From assembly GCA_018711185.1 (NCBI GenBank), contig DVIQ01000089.1:1-38028 (forward strand): a stretch of DNA of 38,028 nucleotides, written 5' to 3'. The notes beneath the pieces were generated by a model. That model ran no database searches. It was not told the origin of the DNA and saw only the letters and a program-made list of their open reading frames with translations. Below are positions 30,698 to 38,028 of the stretch, in pieces. Numbering within the stretch: position 1 is the first letter of the stretch; every line of letters begins with the position of its first letter. Both the position numbers and the translations under genes were made by a program. This stretch comes from Candidatus Limivivens intestinipullorum (GTDB lineage: Bacteria; Bacillota; Clostridia; Lachnospirales; Lachnospiraceae).

Positions 30698-32044
30698 CTA
30701 CGCCGCTCTGTAGATGAAGTATTTCGGCTTTCGGAAGTGGGCGGTCTGCAGCCTTGAATATTTCCTATTCCTACGTATGGGAACCAGTTCCCTGCGGAGC
30801 AGGGCTGCTATGTCAATCCGGTCTTCTTCCGAGGGCGAACGGAGGAAGACCCTGCAAATGTGGGCAGCCCTTGTGAAGTTCACCTGATATTCATGCTTTG
30901 TGTTCCTGGCTTCCAGAACTGTGGACTGAACAAGAGCTTCCGTTATATTATATAGGAGAAGCCTCGCGTACACTTCCTGCTCAACATGCATGGCCTTGCA
31001 GGAGTGGAAGCTGGTCATTCCGATTGTGTATTTCAGATCGCGGTAAGCACACGCAATCTTCCACCTTGAAAAATAGAGTTCGGCAAGCCGCTCCGGTGGG
31101 AATTCCTCAAGGGGAAGATTTGTGACGAGACACTCATACGCGCCGGAGGGGAGCTGTATTCTGACAACCCGGAACGTCATCGTGTAGGTATCGTCCGAAC
31201 CGTACTGCACGTAATCGAAGGAGATATCGGCCCCTATAAAACGGGGTTGGCTGCCCGGAGGAATGGGGATTTTCTTTGACTGCCTGCGTTTAAGAGTGAT
31301 CGTAACAGTTCGGTCAAAAGCCCCGTCGGTTGGGAGACCCAGGTTTTTGAGGATTCCTTTGGAGAGGACGTCCTTGGAACGGAACAGGAAGTACTGGCCT
31401 TTCTCTATGACATGCGCCATATCGTTGTAGGAACAGTATCCCCGGTCTCCAATATAGATATCTCGGATTCCCGGAATGAGTGGTATGCGGTCCACCATAA
31501 TGCAGAAAGCGCGGAATTCGTCCTTTTCATGGACAGGCTGGAGTAACGCATCCATATATAGGTGGGTGTCAATGTCAAACAGAGCGTTTACATGAACACT
31601 GTAAAAGCCTTTCGCGGAATGGCCTTGGGATACAAAGTAGCTATCGGGAGAAAACTGTGGTGCGCTGTAGAAAGAGGCGGAGGAACCGTCAACGGCAAGG
31701 CAGCGGTAGCCCGGGGCAGCGCGGCGGAGAGGCTGATCCATGCCAATGAGGGAAGCGTTGAATGTATCCAGTACTTCCTTAATGGCTTCGGGTCTGAGTT
31801 TTGCCCGCTGCTGTCGGAAAGCGGAAGAGGTTGGGGCATCGGGGTCAAAGCCAAAGAAATCGAGCAGTTCGACCCTTGTGGAGGAAGCGCCCTCGGCGAC
31901 AAGGAAGCGGATCAGGGAATCTGGTGGTAATTTGCGGATGCGGGAGAAATCTTTTCCTGGATGGACAGAAAAGTCCTGGATGTGTGCCGTAACCTTCCGG
32001 ACGGCAGACTGGAAGCGCTGTTTAATCATCTGTGGTGTAATCAT
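30698..32044 (-). CDS. IS4-family transposase, catalytic Glu replaced by Ala
   Basis: A 448-residue DDE transposase, full-length and without frameshifts. The first Asp is Asp119 in CLAVDGSSAS and the second is Asp200 in IYIGDRGYCSYN. The IS4 signature Y-x2-R-x3-E-x6-K is at YFSRWKIACAYRDLKY: Tyr324, Arg327 and Lys338 fall at the right spacing, but position 331, which should be the catalytic Glu, is Ala (codon GCG at 31052-31054). The enzyme is therefore probably inactive. AAGGAGG lies 8 nt before the ATG. The rest of the sequence is well kept, so the change looks recent. Confidence 0.92.
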   Translation of the reverse strand: MITPQMIKQRFQSAVRKVTAHIQDFSVHPGKDFSRIRKLPPDSLIRFLVAEGASSTRVELLDFFGFDPDAPTSSAFRQQRAKLRPEAIKEVLDTFNASLIGMDQPLRRAAPGYRCLAVDGSSASFYSAPQFSPDSYFVSQGHSAKGFYSVHVNALFDIDTHLYMDALLQPVHEKDEFRAFCIMVDRIPLIPGIRDIYIGDRGYCSYNDMAHVIEKGQYFLFRSKDVLSKGILKNLGLPTDGAFDRTVTITLKRRQSKKIPIPPGSQPRFIGADISFDYVQYGSDDTYTMTFRVVRIQLPSGAYECLVTNLPLEEFPPERLAELYFSRWKIACAYRDLKYTIGMTSFHSCKAMHVEQEVYARLLLYNITEALVQSTVLEARNTKHEYQVNFTRAAHICRVFLRSPSEEDRIDIAALLRRELVPIRRNRKYSRLQTAHFRKPKYFIYRAA

Positions 32045-32056
32045 GCGCGTTACCTC

Positions 32057-32090
32057 CTTAAGTGGAAAAAGTTTATATTTTCTACTTAAG
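32057..32090 (-). promoter_or_regulatory. Hairpin masking the transposase ribosome site
   Basis: CTTAAGT (32057-32063) and ACTTAAG (32084-32090) are inverted repeats. On the transcript the 3' arm runs into AAGGAGG, so folding could limit translation from the upstream transcript. Confidence 0.5.
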
Positions 32091-32136
32091 GGCCGCCCTT
32101 GTTACTTCTTAAAAACCATCAGTAACAAGGGCGGCC
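32091..32136 (-). other. Perfect 16-bp-stem hairpin in the transposase leader
   Basis: GGCCGCCCTTGTTACT (32091-32106) pairs perfectly with its complement at 32121-32136 around a 14-nt loop. In other insertion sequences such leader structures stop outside transcription from activating the transposase; I infer the same here. Confidence 0.7.
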
Positions 32137-32233
32137 GCACATTTTGATGCTTATGTCAATACTCTTTTGAAAAAATTTAGGTTAGACCTCTCTTAAAGAG
32201 ATCTAACTCATTAGCTTAACTAACTGACATTGG

Positions 32234-32241
32234 GGCCTGAA
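32234..32241. repeat. Target-site duplication, right copy
   Basis: GGCCTGAA directly after the right inverted repeat. It is followed by CTGTTACCTTTTTC, the other arm of the interrupted palindrome. Confidence 0.88.
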
Positions 32242-32260
32242 CTGTTACCTTTTTCTTCTG

Positions 32261-34675
32261 TCAGTCCATTTTCAAAATCAGCTCCAGAATCCGCCTGGCG
32301 CTGGTTCTAAGCTCTTCCTTCGTCAAGTATCCCTTTTTCAGCGCCTCTAAAATCCGCTCCGGGTATCCGGCCGCCATCTTTATATCGTTTCCGGCCTTAA
32401 CTTCCCGGTAGTTCTCGCTCTGTGTCCACCAGTCCGTGGTCACAACGCCCGCGAAGCCCCACTCCTGGCGGAGAATACCTGTGAGAAGGTCCTTGTTCTC
32501 GGATGTATGCACGCCGTTTAACAGGTTATAAGAAGACATAATCGTATAAGGCTGAGCTTCCTTTACCACGATTTCAAAGGCCTTCAGATAGATCTCCCGA
32601 AGTGCCCGCTCCGACACACGGGAATCGCTGGCCTTCCGGTTCGTCTCTTTATTGTTGCAGGCAAAGTGCTTTACGCTGGCTCCCACATGCACAGACTGGA
32701 TTCCGCGTACCATGGCGGCTGCCATCTTTCCCGTCAGATACGGATCCTCCGAGTAATACTCGAAATTTCTTCCGCAAAGGGGGCTTCGATGGATGTTGAT
32801 GGCCGGCGTAAGCCAGATGCCGATGTTGTTTTCCTTCACCTCCTCGGCTCCGGCGCGGCCCACCTGCTCCGTCAGATCCGGATTCCAGGTGCAGGCCAGC
32901 AGCGTCGCGCAGGGCCAGGCCGTGGTGACAACGCCGCACTCCGGCTTGATGCGAAGCCCTGCGGGGCCGTCCGCCGTCATCACATTGGGAACACCGTAAT
33001 CCGGCAGATTTCCCATTCCAAAGGTGTTTGCCACCCCCGTATTGGGCTGTCCGCCCACCAGGGAAGCCAGATCCTCATCCGAAAGCTGATCCATGAAGGT
33101 ATCCAGATCCGTTTTTCCAAAAGCCACATCCTCCAGTGAAAAGGCGGGCTTTCCTTCTGTTCCCCACACGCGGCGGCCGGGCTGATAGCGAACCGCCGGG
33201 CTCATTCCATCCTCCTGCGCGTAATCCTGGCGTTCCATCCCCGGCTCCTCCGTGTATTCGCCTGTGGGAAGCGCTTCCCAGCTCCCGTCTGCCAATAGCC
33301 GTCTGGAAAGCTTTTTGGGCGCTGCCTTGGAGCTTAACTGCGCCACGATTCTGGAACCCTCCAGACGCCAGGGCTTTTCTGCTGCTTTCACAAGATTTCT
33401 TGCGGAATTTCCCACATAGAAGAAATAGTCTCCCTCCTCCAGAACATACGCGGACAGGCAGACCTTTCCGGTATCGTCATAGGAAGCCATCTGGCTGTAT
33501 GGAATCGCAAGCCGGATCACCTGCTCCTCTCCCGGGGACAGAAGCCTTGTTTTTTCAAAGACTCCAAGCTGCAGGGCCGGCTTTCCAAGTTTGCCCTGGG
33601 GCGCCTGGAAATACGCCTGAACCACTTCTTTGCCTGCCCGGTCCCCTGTATTCAGGACGGAAACCCGGATAACGGCCTCCTCCTCTCCGTAAACACAATC
33701 TTTCACGGATATGTCAAAATCCGTATAGGAAAGGCCAAAGCCAAAGGGATAGCTCACCAGCTCCTTTTTCCCGGAAAGGGTTTCGAAATACCGGTAACCC
33801 ACATAAATATCCTCTGTGTATTCCACGCAATCTGCGGAAGCATGGAAGCCCTCCGAAGACGGGTAATCTTCCAGCCGCCGGGCAAAGGTATCCGCCAGCT
33901 TTCCGGAAGGGTTCACATCGCCGCACAGAATATCCGCCGCCGCAAGGCCGCCCTCCATGCCGCCCTGCCATGCCAGAAGGGCCGCCGAGATCGCCGGATT
34001 CTCCTTGATCCAGACGGTATCCATCATGCCTCCCGTATTCAGAACAACCGCCACCCGGCCAAATCGCTCCGTTACGCTGCGCACCATCTCCGCCTCCGCG
34101 TTTGTCAGGTAAAAATCGCCCCTTTCAAAAAGCTCCCGGCTCCTGGCCGTCTGTTCTTCATTCTCCGTGGGCAGCTCTTTGCCCTCTTCCGTGGTCCGGT
34201 CCCAGCCTTCCGCGGAAAACCTGCACACCGTGATCACCGCCGTGTCGGCCCAGGCAGCCGCCTCCTCCAAAAGCTCCCGGGGAAGGGCGGGCTCCCGGGT
34301 CATGCCGGGCAGGACGCCTTCCTCATACTGTCCGCGGACATTCCGGCGGTAAAATTCAGTCAAAGGCCCGAAAAGACTGAGTTTTCCCTCCGCCTCCTTC
34401 TGTTCCATTCCGTCCGCGAGGCTTCTGACATAGGCCACAGTCACATCCCCGCTGCCGCCTCCGCCTTTTACATAGTCCACGCTGCCTTTTCCAAAAAGAG
34501 CCACCCGGCTTCCTTTTTTCAAAGGCAAGGTCTTATCCTGATTTTTCAGCAGAACCATGCCTTCTCCCGCCGCTTTTCTGGACAGGGCGATATGTTCCCG
34601 GCTTCCGGTCACTCTCTCACGCCCCTGATACAGGGGCGTTGCCGGCTGATACTGAATTCTTGTCCACTTTTCCAT
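32261..34675 (-). CDS. GH3 family glycosidase with inverted domain order (beta-glucosidase type)
   Basis: An 804-residue protein that hydrolyses beta-linked glycosides from the non-reducing end. The usual C-terminal GH3 domain comes first (SRKAAGEGMVLLKNQDKTLP ... NPSGKLADTFARRLEDYP ... VSYPFGFGLSYTDF), then a fibronectin-III-like domain (about 330-420), then the catalytic TIM-barrel domain with TADGPAGLRI, VKHFACNNKETNR and the nucleophile Asp748 in VVTTDWW. This swapped order is known for some gut clostridial and rumen glucosidases. No signal peptide is visible, so it is likely cytoplasmic. It lacks the NagZ motif. GGAGG precedes the ATG. It is third in the operon, 23 nt after the YARHG gene. 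Confidence 0.9.
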   Translation of the reverse strand: MEKWTRIQYQPATPLYQGRERVTGSREHIALSRKAAGEGMVLLKNQDKTLPLKKGSRVALFGKGSVDYVKGGGGSGDVTVAYVRSLADGMEQKEAEGKLSLFGPLTEFYRRNVRGQYEEGVLPGMTREPALPRELLEEAAAWADTAVITVCRFSAEGWDRTTEEGKELPTENEEQTARSRELFERGDFYLTNAEAEMVRSVTERFGRVAVVLNTGGMMDTVWIKENPAISAALLAWQGGMEGGLAAADILCGDVNPSGKLADTFARRLEDYPSSEGFHASADCVEYTEDIYVGYRYFETLSGKKELVSYPFGFGLSYTDFDISVKDCVYGEEEAVIRVSVLNTGDRAGKEVVQAYFQAPQGKLGKPALQLGVFEKTRLLSPGEEQVIRLAIPYSQMASYDDTGKVCLSAYVLEEGDYFFYVGNSARNLVKAAEKPWRLEGSRIVAQLSSKAAPKKLSRRLLADGSWEALPTGEYTEEPGMERQDYAQEDGMSPAVRYQPGRRVWGTEGKPAFSLEDVAFGKTDLDTFMDQLSDEDLASLVGGQPNTGVANTFGMGNLPDYGVPNVMTADGPAGLRIKPECGVVTTAWPCATLLACTWNPDLTEQVGRAGAEEVKENNIGIWLTPAINIHRSPLCGRNFEYYSEDPYLTGKMAAAMVRGIQSVHVGASVKHFACNNKETNRKASDSRVSERALREIYLKAFEIVVKEAQPYTIMSSYNLLNGVHTSENKDLLTGILRQEWGFAGVVTTDWWTQSENYREVKAGNDIKMAAGYPERILEALKKGYLTKEELRTSARRILELILKMD

Positions 34676-34698
34676 GTGTTTCTTTTCCTCCTGCAGGC

Positions 34699-35811
34699 TT
34701 AGTAGAGCTGATAGCCGCCCGGCTCCTTGGCGTATTCATAGCTCTTAAGGAGCTCAATGTTCGCTGTCTCATACTGATTAAAAACACTGGGTGAAAACGC
34801 GGAAGGACTGATGGTTCCGTTATACCAGGATTTGGCGTTAAAGAAATCCTGAAGCTCCTGGGACTCGAACTGGCGTCCTCTTCTGGCGTAAATCTCGTTT
34901 TTCGCATAGCACAGCGTCCTGGCCGAAAGATTCGCCACTTCCTCATCCGTCAGATACCGGCTGTCGCTGTCCGGGAAAATATACTGGGTGGAAACATCCG
35001 ATACGCCCTCTCCCACCGCGTAAATATCGTAGCCAGGCTGATCCAGCTGATAACCGTTGGCGCTTCTCTTAAATTCTTCATCCTTCAGAAGCTGTATGTT
35101 TGACGACTCATACGCGTTGAACACAGTATCCGAAAAAGAGGAAGGGCTGATGTATCCGTAATACCAGGTCTTGGAGTTAAAGTAGTCCTGAAGCTCCTGG
35201 GACTGGAAAAGCCGTCCCCTTCTGGCGTAGATCTCATTTTTCGCGTAGCAGAGCTCCTGGAGGGTCATCTCCTCCACCTCGCTCTGAGTCAGATAGCGGG
35301 AATTACTCTCCGGCGCCACATAGCTCTCCTCCCAGTTTTCTTCAAACAGCGCTTCGTCCACTACACTGATTCCGTACAGATAATCATAGACATCCGTAAA
35401 GCTGTAGCCGGGCTGGTCAAGCTGGTAGCCGTTTGCCGCAAGGCTGTATTCCCAATCCGTCAAAAGCTGTATGTTTGCCGTCTCATAGCCGTTAAAAACC
35501 GCGTCGGAAAACGAAGAGGGACTGATGTACCCGTAATACCAGGACTGGTCTTCAAAATATTCCTGAAGCTCCTGGGACGCGAAGGTCCTGCCGTGCCGGG
35601 CGTAGATCTCATTTTTCGCGTAGCAGGCCACCTGGGCATTCATGCCTGCAAGATCCTCTTCCGTTAAATACCGGCTCTGGCTGTCCGGCACCAGAAAATC
35701 TACCGCCGCCGCTTCCGCCCGTATGGCGTTTTCCGCCGGGCTGACCGCAGCCGCCCCCGCAATTCCAATCAAAAACGCTCCCAAAACCGCTTTTTTGCTC
35801 CAACTCTTCAT
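34699..35811 (-). CDS. Secreted protein with three YARHG domains
   Basis: A 370-residue protein with a signal peptide (KKAVLGAFLIGIAGAAAVSP) and three nearly identical repeats at about residues 43-132, 168-256 and 281-369. Each starts SRYLTEEDL or similar, has the YARHG core CYAKNEIYARRGR, then SQELQDYF, SWYYGYISPSSFS and ending NGYQLDQPGY. YARHG domains are extracellular and their function is unknown; peptidoglycan binding has been suggested for some. The ATG at 35811 is preferred, with AAGGAGG 9 nt upstream; one two codons earlier is too close. It lies between the amidase fusion and the GH3 gene and is probably cotranscribed with both. Confidence 0.88.
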   Translation of the reverse strand: MKSWSKKAVLGAFLIGIAGAAAVSPAENAIRAEAAAVDFLVPDSQSRYLTEEDLAGMNAQVACYAKNEIYARHGRTFASQELQEYFEDQSWYYGYISPSSFSDAVFNGYETANIQLLTDWEYSLAANGYQLDQPGYSFTDVYDYLYGISVVDEALFEENWEESYVAPESNSRYLTQSEVEEMTLQELCYAKNEIYARRGRLFQSQELQDYFNSKTWYYGYISPSSFSDTVFNAYESSNIQLLKDEEFKRSANGYQLDQPGYDIYAVGEGVSDVSTQYIFPDSDSRYLTDEEVANLSARTLCYAKNEIYARRGRQFESQELQDFFNAKSWYNGTISPSAFSPSVFNQYETANIELLKSYEYAKEPGGYQLY

Positions 35812-35869
35812 AAGCATCTGCCTCCTTTCCAAATGCCAGCGGGTTCCTGCGCCCGCCGCTGTCCCCGGC

Positions 35870-37705
35870 TCATTCCCGGGCTTCTTCCAAAAAATCCCAC
35901 ACTGCGGCGGATATGGCCGCGATATCCTCCTGGGCCCGCCCATTGTCCGAAATATCGTTTGACAAAACGCAGAGCACGTAGGGTTTCTCCTCGTCCAGAA
36001 TCAGGGCCGCATCGTTTTCAATACTGCCAAGGCCAAGTCCCGGCGGCATCTCTCCGGTTTTATTCGCCGTCACAACGCCGTCCGGCACTCCGGCCGGAAT
36101 CTTTCCGGTCCGGGTCTGTCCTTTTAAAAGCTCCAGCATCTCCTCTGAGGCTTCCTTTGTCACCAGTTCTTCCCGATAGACCGCCTCCAGGAACGAAGCG
36201 CAGTCACCGGCGGAAGTATAATTGTCGTCTGTGGGATTCTCCGCCAGAAATCTCCTGCCCAGATGGGTGGCGGAAAATCCGTGCTCCTCACAGAACGCGT
36301 CCACCACTGCGGCCCCCTGTTCAAAGCTTCCCTCTCCGAGAAGCTCCGTCAATCGGTTCGCCGCGTCATTGTCGCTCACCGTAATCATCTGCGACAAAAG
36401 CTCCCGTATTTCTCCCTCGTAACTCTCCTCTGCTTCTATGGGCGTCTTTCCCGACTCCTCCGGATACAGGATGCGCTCATACACTGCTCCCATAATAAAG
36501 AGCTTTGCCACGCTGGCCGACTGCATCTGCTCCCCAGCGTTCAGCATACAGGAGCCCCCTGTGGTAAGATCCAGCACCGCCACAGACCACTTCTCCCCGG
36601 CCTGGCTTCGGGCGTCCAGCCAGCCCTCCTTCAGGATTTCTGCCAGGGGTTCCATGGTATCCGCAGGCGTGACCGCCTCCGGGACACCCGCAAGGTTTTT
36701 TCCTAACAGACCGGTATCCGGGAAAGCGTTCGCGTTTCCCTCTGCAGCTTCGCCTGCAGTCTGCGCGCCGCCGTCTCCTGCGGCTGCCGTCCGCGTTTCT
36801 CCGCCTCCCAGGTTCTCCGGATCCGAGAGCGCGGCTCCTGTTCCGCTTTCCCCTGCTGGCTCCGTCTGTGTTTCCCTGCTTCCAAGATTCTCCGGGTCCG
36901 AAAGCGCGGCTCCTGTTCCGCTCTCTCCTGCTGGCTCCGTCTGTGTTTCCCTGCTTCCAAGGTTCTCCGGATCCAAGAGCGCGGCCTCCTGTTCCGCGAA
37001 ATACGCGTCGATCCCGTCTGCGATTCCCTGGGCCATCGTTTGGTGATGGCTCTGATCCGTCAGATAGAGATCATCCGCCTCGTTGCTCATATATCCCATT
37101 TCCAAAATGGTGACCGGAACCGTACTCCAATTTATCCCCGTCATGGTATCCGATAAAAGAATCCCCTGGTTTGCAAGCCCAGTGGCTTCACAGTAGTGAT
37201 CCAGCACCGCCTGGGCAAGCCGCCGGCTTTCTGCGGCCAGACCGCCCACATACGGATTCTCCTCCGAAGGCGCCATGGTCAGTGCCCCGGATACTGAACT
37301 GTCCTCGCTGCCGTTGGCGTGAATACGCACGCTGATGTCCGCTCCCACGTCAGTGGCCAGCTGGGCCCTTTCCTTATTGCTGATCGCCGTGTCGTTGTCC
37401 TCCCTGGTAAGGACTACCTGGTATCCCCGATCCTCCAAAACCTCTTTAAGAACCAAGGCCACCTGAAGATTCAGCTCATATTCCGGGACCTGAGAATACG
37501 CTCCCTGGGTTCCGGAAGTCGCCTTGGCCTTTGTCTGAGAAGAACCGGGCGCCACAGGCTCCTGAGCGCTCATATCCACCCAGCTTCCTTGGTGACCGGG
37601 ATCAAGAACGACAATCCTCTCTCCACTGCTGCCGGAAGCAAAGACCGTTTTCGCCGGCACAGCACAGAAAAGAGCTGCCAGGGCAATCACAACCCCCTTG
37701 CTCAT
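35870..37705 (-). CDS. Secreted N-acetylmuramoyl-L-alanine amidase fused to a beta-lactamase-fold serine hydrolase
   Basis: A 611-residue exported protein. After a signal peptide (to about 24) comes an Amidase_3 domain (about 30-237) with Zn ligands His38, Glu75 and His129 and catalytic Glu202 (TILEMGYMSN). It cuts the MurNAc-L-Ala bond of peptidoglycan. A linker with 25-residue repeats (DPENLGSRETQTEPAGESGT) follows (about 242-315). The C-terminal domain (about 350-611) is of the class A beta-lactamase/DD-peptidase fold with all three motifs: SVAK (Ser398, Lys401), SDN (444-446) and KTG (549-551). It may be a DD-peptidase, an esterase or a lactamase. GGAGG precedes the ATG. It is first of the three-gene operon, with its own promoter. 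Confidence 0.93.
   Translation of the reverse strand: MSKGVVIALAALFCAVPAKTVFASGSSGERIVVLDPGHQGSWVDMSAQEPVAPGSSQTKAKATSGTQGAYSQVPEYELNLQVALVLKEVLEDRGYQVVLTREDNDTAISNKERAQLATDVGADISVRIHANGSEDSSVSGALTMAPSEENPYVGGLAAESRRLAQAVLDHYCEATGLANQGILLSDTMTGINWSTVPVTILEMGYMSNEADDLYLTDQSHHQTMAQGIADGIDAYFAEQEAALLDPENLGSRETQTEPAGESGTGAALSDPENLGSRETQTEPAGESGTGAALSDPENLGGGETRTAAAGDGGAQTAGEAAEGNANAFPDTGLLGKNLAGVPEAVTPADTMEPLAEILKEGWLDARSQAGEKWSVAVLDLTTGGSCMLNAGEQMQSASVAKLFIMGAVYERILYPEESGKTPIEAEESYEGEIRELLSQMITVSDNDAANRLTELLGEGSFEQGAAVVDAFCEEHGFSATHLGRRFLAENPTDDNYTSAGDCASFLEAVYREELVTKEASEEMLELLKGQTRTGKIPAGVPDGVVTANKTGEMPPGLGLGSIENDAALILDEEKPYVLCVLSNDISDNGRAQEDIAAISAAVWDFLEEARE
36835..36984. repeat. 75-bp in-gene tandem repeat (amidase fusion linker)
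   Basis: Two near-identical copies, 36835-36909 and 36910-36984. A partial third matches at 36811-36834, with more diverged sequence beyond. 75 bp is 25 codons, so copy-number change keeps the frame and only alters linker length. Confidence 0.9.
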
Positions 37706-37733
37706 TATCCACCTCCTCGTCCTTTATGCCCCC

Positions 37734-37762
37734 ATTATACCCTCTCCCTCTCCCAAGAACAA
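37734..37762 (-). promoter_or_regulatory. Sigma-A promoter of the amidase-YARHG-GH3 operon
   Basis: On the minus strand TTGTTC (37762-37757) and TATAAT (37739-37734) are 17 bp apart. The start codon follows about 28 nt after the -10. Confidence 0.75.
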
Positions 37763-37828
37763 GTATTTTGTAATAATGAATGGCATATTTCTAAAATATA
37801 TTAACAAAAAGAACCTTTGGAGATTTCT

Positions 37829-38028
37829 ATGCTGAAAAAAATACCGGGCAAAGCCCGGTCCTTTCTGGCGCTTCTTCTTCTCTTTTCCCTGTTTTATACC
37901 GGAGGATGGGGAACGGCGGCCTGCGTCTCCCACATGCGGACACAGACTGTTTCCGCCTCTGCCGCGGAAAACTGGGGGCTCAGCTTCCAGGAGGAGGGCC
38001 GCCCTCCGGTGGCCAACGCATCCTTTCA
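37829..38028 (+). CDS. PdaA-like polysaccharide deacetylase, N-terminal part (3' end beyond window)
   Basis: About 66 residues are visible. A signal peptide or anchor (ARSFLALLLLFSLFYTGGWG) is followed by ENWGLSFQEEGRPPVANASF. That stretch is the characteristic lead-in of PdaA-type deacetylases, which remove the N-acetyl of muramic acid so that muramic delta-lactam forms in the spore cortex. The catalytic domain lies outside the window, so activity cannot be judged. GGAG lies 6 nt before the ATG at 37829. The AT-rich bases before it could hold a forespore-type promoter (TGAATG at 37777-37782), but the -10 is unclear. It is divergent from the amidase operon. Confidence 0.78.
   Translation, partial: MLKKIPGKARSFLALLLLFSLFYTGGWGTAACVSHMRTQTVSASAAENWGLSFQEEGRPPVANASF

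Larger units (their letters stand above)
30487..32233 (-). mobile_element. Complete IS4-family insertion sequence, 1747 bp
   Basis: Bounded by perfect 19-bp inverted repeats CCAATGTCAGTTAGTTAAG (30487-30505) and its complement (32215-32233), with 8-bp direct duplications GGCCTGAA outside. It holds one transposase gene on the minus strand, a leader with two hairpins, and about 190 non-coding bases at the left end. Joining the flanks restores a 12-bp-arm palindrome, so the element landed in the apex of a hairpin. Intact duplications mean the insertion is fairly recent or has not recombined. Confidence 0.93.

Noticed and set aside
29801..32233. A prophage
   Set aside because: Only a holin-like gene is present, with no integrase, structural, lysis or att sequences; the rest is insertion-sequence material.
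32261..34675. NagZ-type beta-N-acetylglucosaminidase in wall recycling
   Set aside because: Despite the wall-enzyme neighbours, the NagZ KH(F/I)PGHG-type motif is absent; KHFACNNKE is of the glucosidase type, and the domain order is the inverted glucosidase form.
35870..36930. Antibiotic-resistance beta-lactamase
   Set aside because: The fold motifs are present, but the domain is fused to an amidase in a wall operon and has no clear class A omega-loop Glu motif; resistance cannot be claimed.

Overview
The window looks like a GC-rich chromosomal segment of a spore-forming Clostridia member, most likely a Lachnospiraceae relative. That placement is inferred from gene content and protein character, not from a marker gene. 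Evidence for it: dipicolinate synthase genes and a spore-type deacetylase, Gram-positive lipoproteins and Shine-Dalgarno sites, a WalRK-like two-component pair between competence genes, and IS4 and IS200 debris. I see no rRNA, tRNA or CRISPR array.

Region 1 (1-5006, minus strand): competence and envelope signalling. Transcription runs comEA, OmpR-type regulator, sensor kinase, GerMN lipoprotein, comEC, and comEC leaves the window at base 1. Region 2 (5007-11644): a small DMT-family membrane protein, then the arginine genes. argC-argJ-argB-argD run on the minus strand and argG runs divergently, with an ArgR-type box in the shared 329-base gap. The window lacks argF, argH and argR. Region 3 (11649-13823): an MFS efflux pump and a TetR repressor, with near-identical operators at both promoters.

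Region 4 (13843-17698): a metal-resistance locus. A P1B-2 (Zn/Cd/Pb) ATPase without its own metal-binding domain lies behind a free-standing HMA metallochaperone peptide. Facing them are an ArsR repressor and a cysteine-rich AraC-type regulator, with a 12-2-12 ArsR operator between. Region 5 (17693-19287): a UvrC-like GIY-YIG protein and a flavodoxin-fold reductase. Region 6 (19550-22985): dpaA, dpaB and an AsnO-type asparagine synthetase, a likely sporulation operon. It carries a tandem repeat with two covarying hairpins between dpaA and dpaB.

Region 7 (23212-28923, minus): a complete Opp/Nik-type ABC transporter (permease, permease, binding protein, two ATPases) under a clear cobalamin riboswitch with its own terminator. 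Cobalt or nickel, or a corrinoid-related compound, is therefore a better substrate guess than peptides. Region 8 (28924-32241): a mobile-element graveyard with a DUF2500 protein, a 5'-truncated IS200 transposase, an orphan holin, and a complete IS4-family element. The IS4 element has 19-bp inverted repeats and an 8-bp target duplication, sits in a palindrome, and its transposase has lost the catalytic Glu.

Region 9 (32261-38028): a three-gene minus-strand operon encodes a secreted amidase/beta-lactamase-fold fusion, a triple-YARHG protein and a domain-inverted GH3 glycosidase. Divergent to it is the start of a pdaA-like spore-cortex deacetylase. Best candidates for new biology: the riboswitch-controlled transporter, the amidase-serine hydrolase fusion operon, the dpaAB-asnO operon with its hairpins, and the Cys-rich AraC protein in the cad locus.
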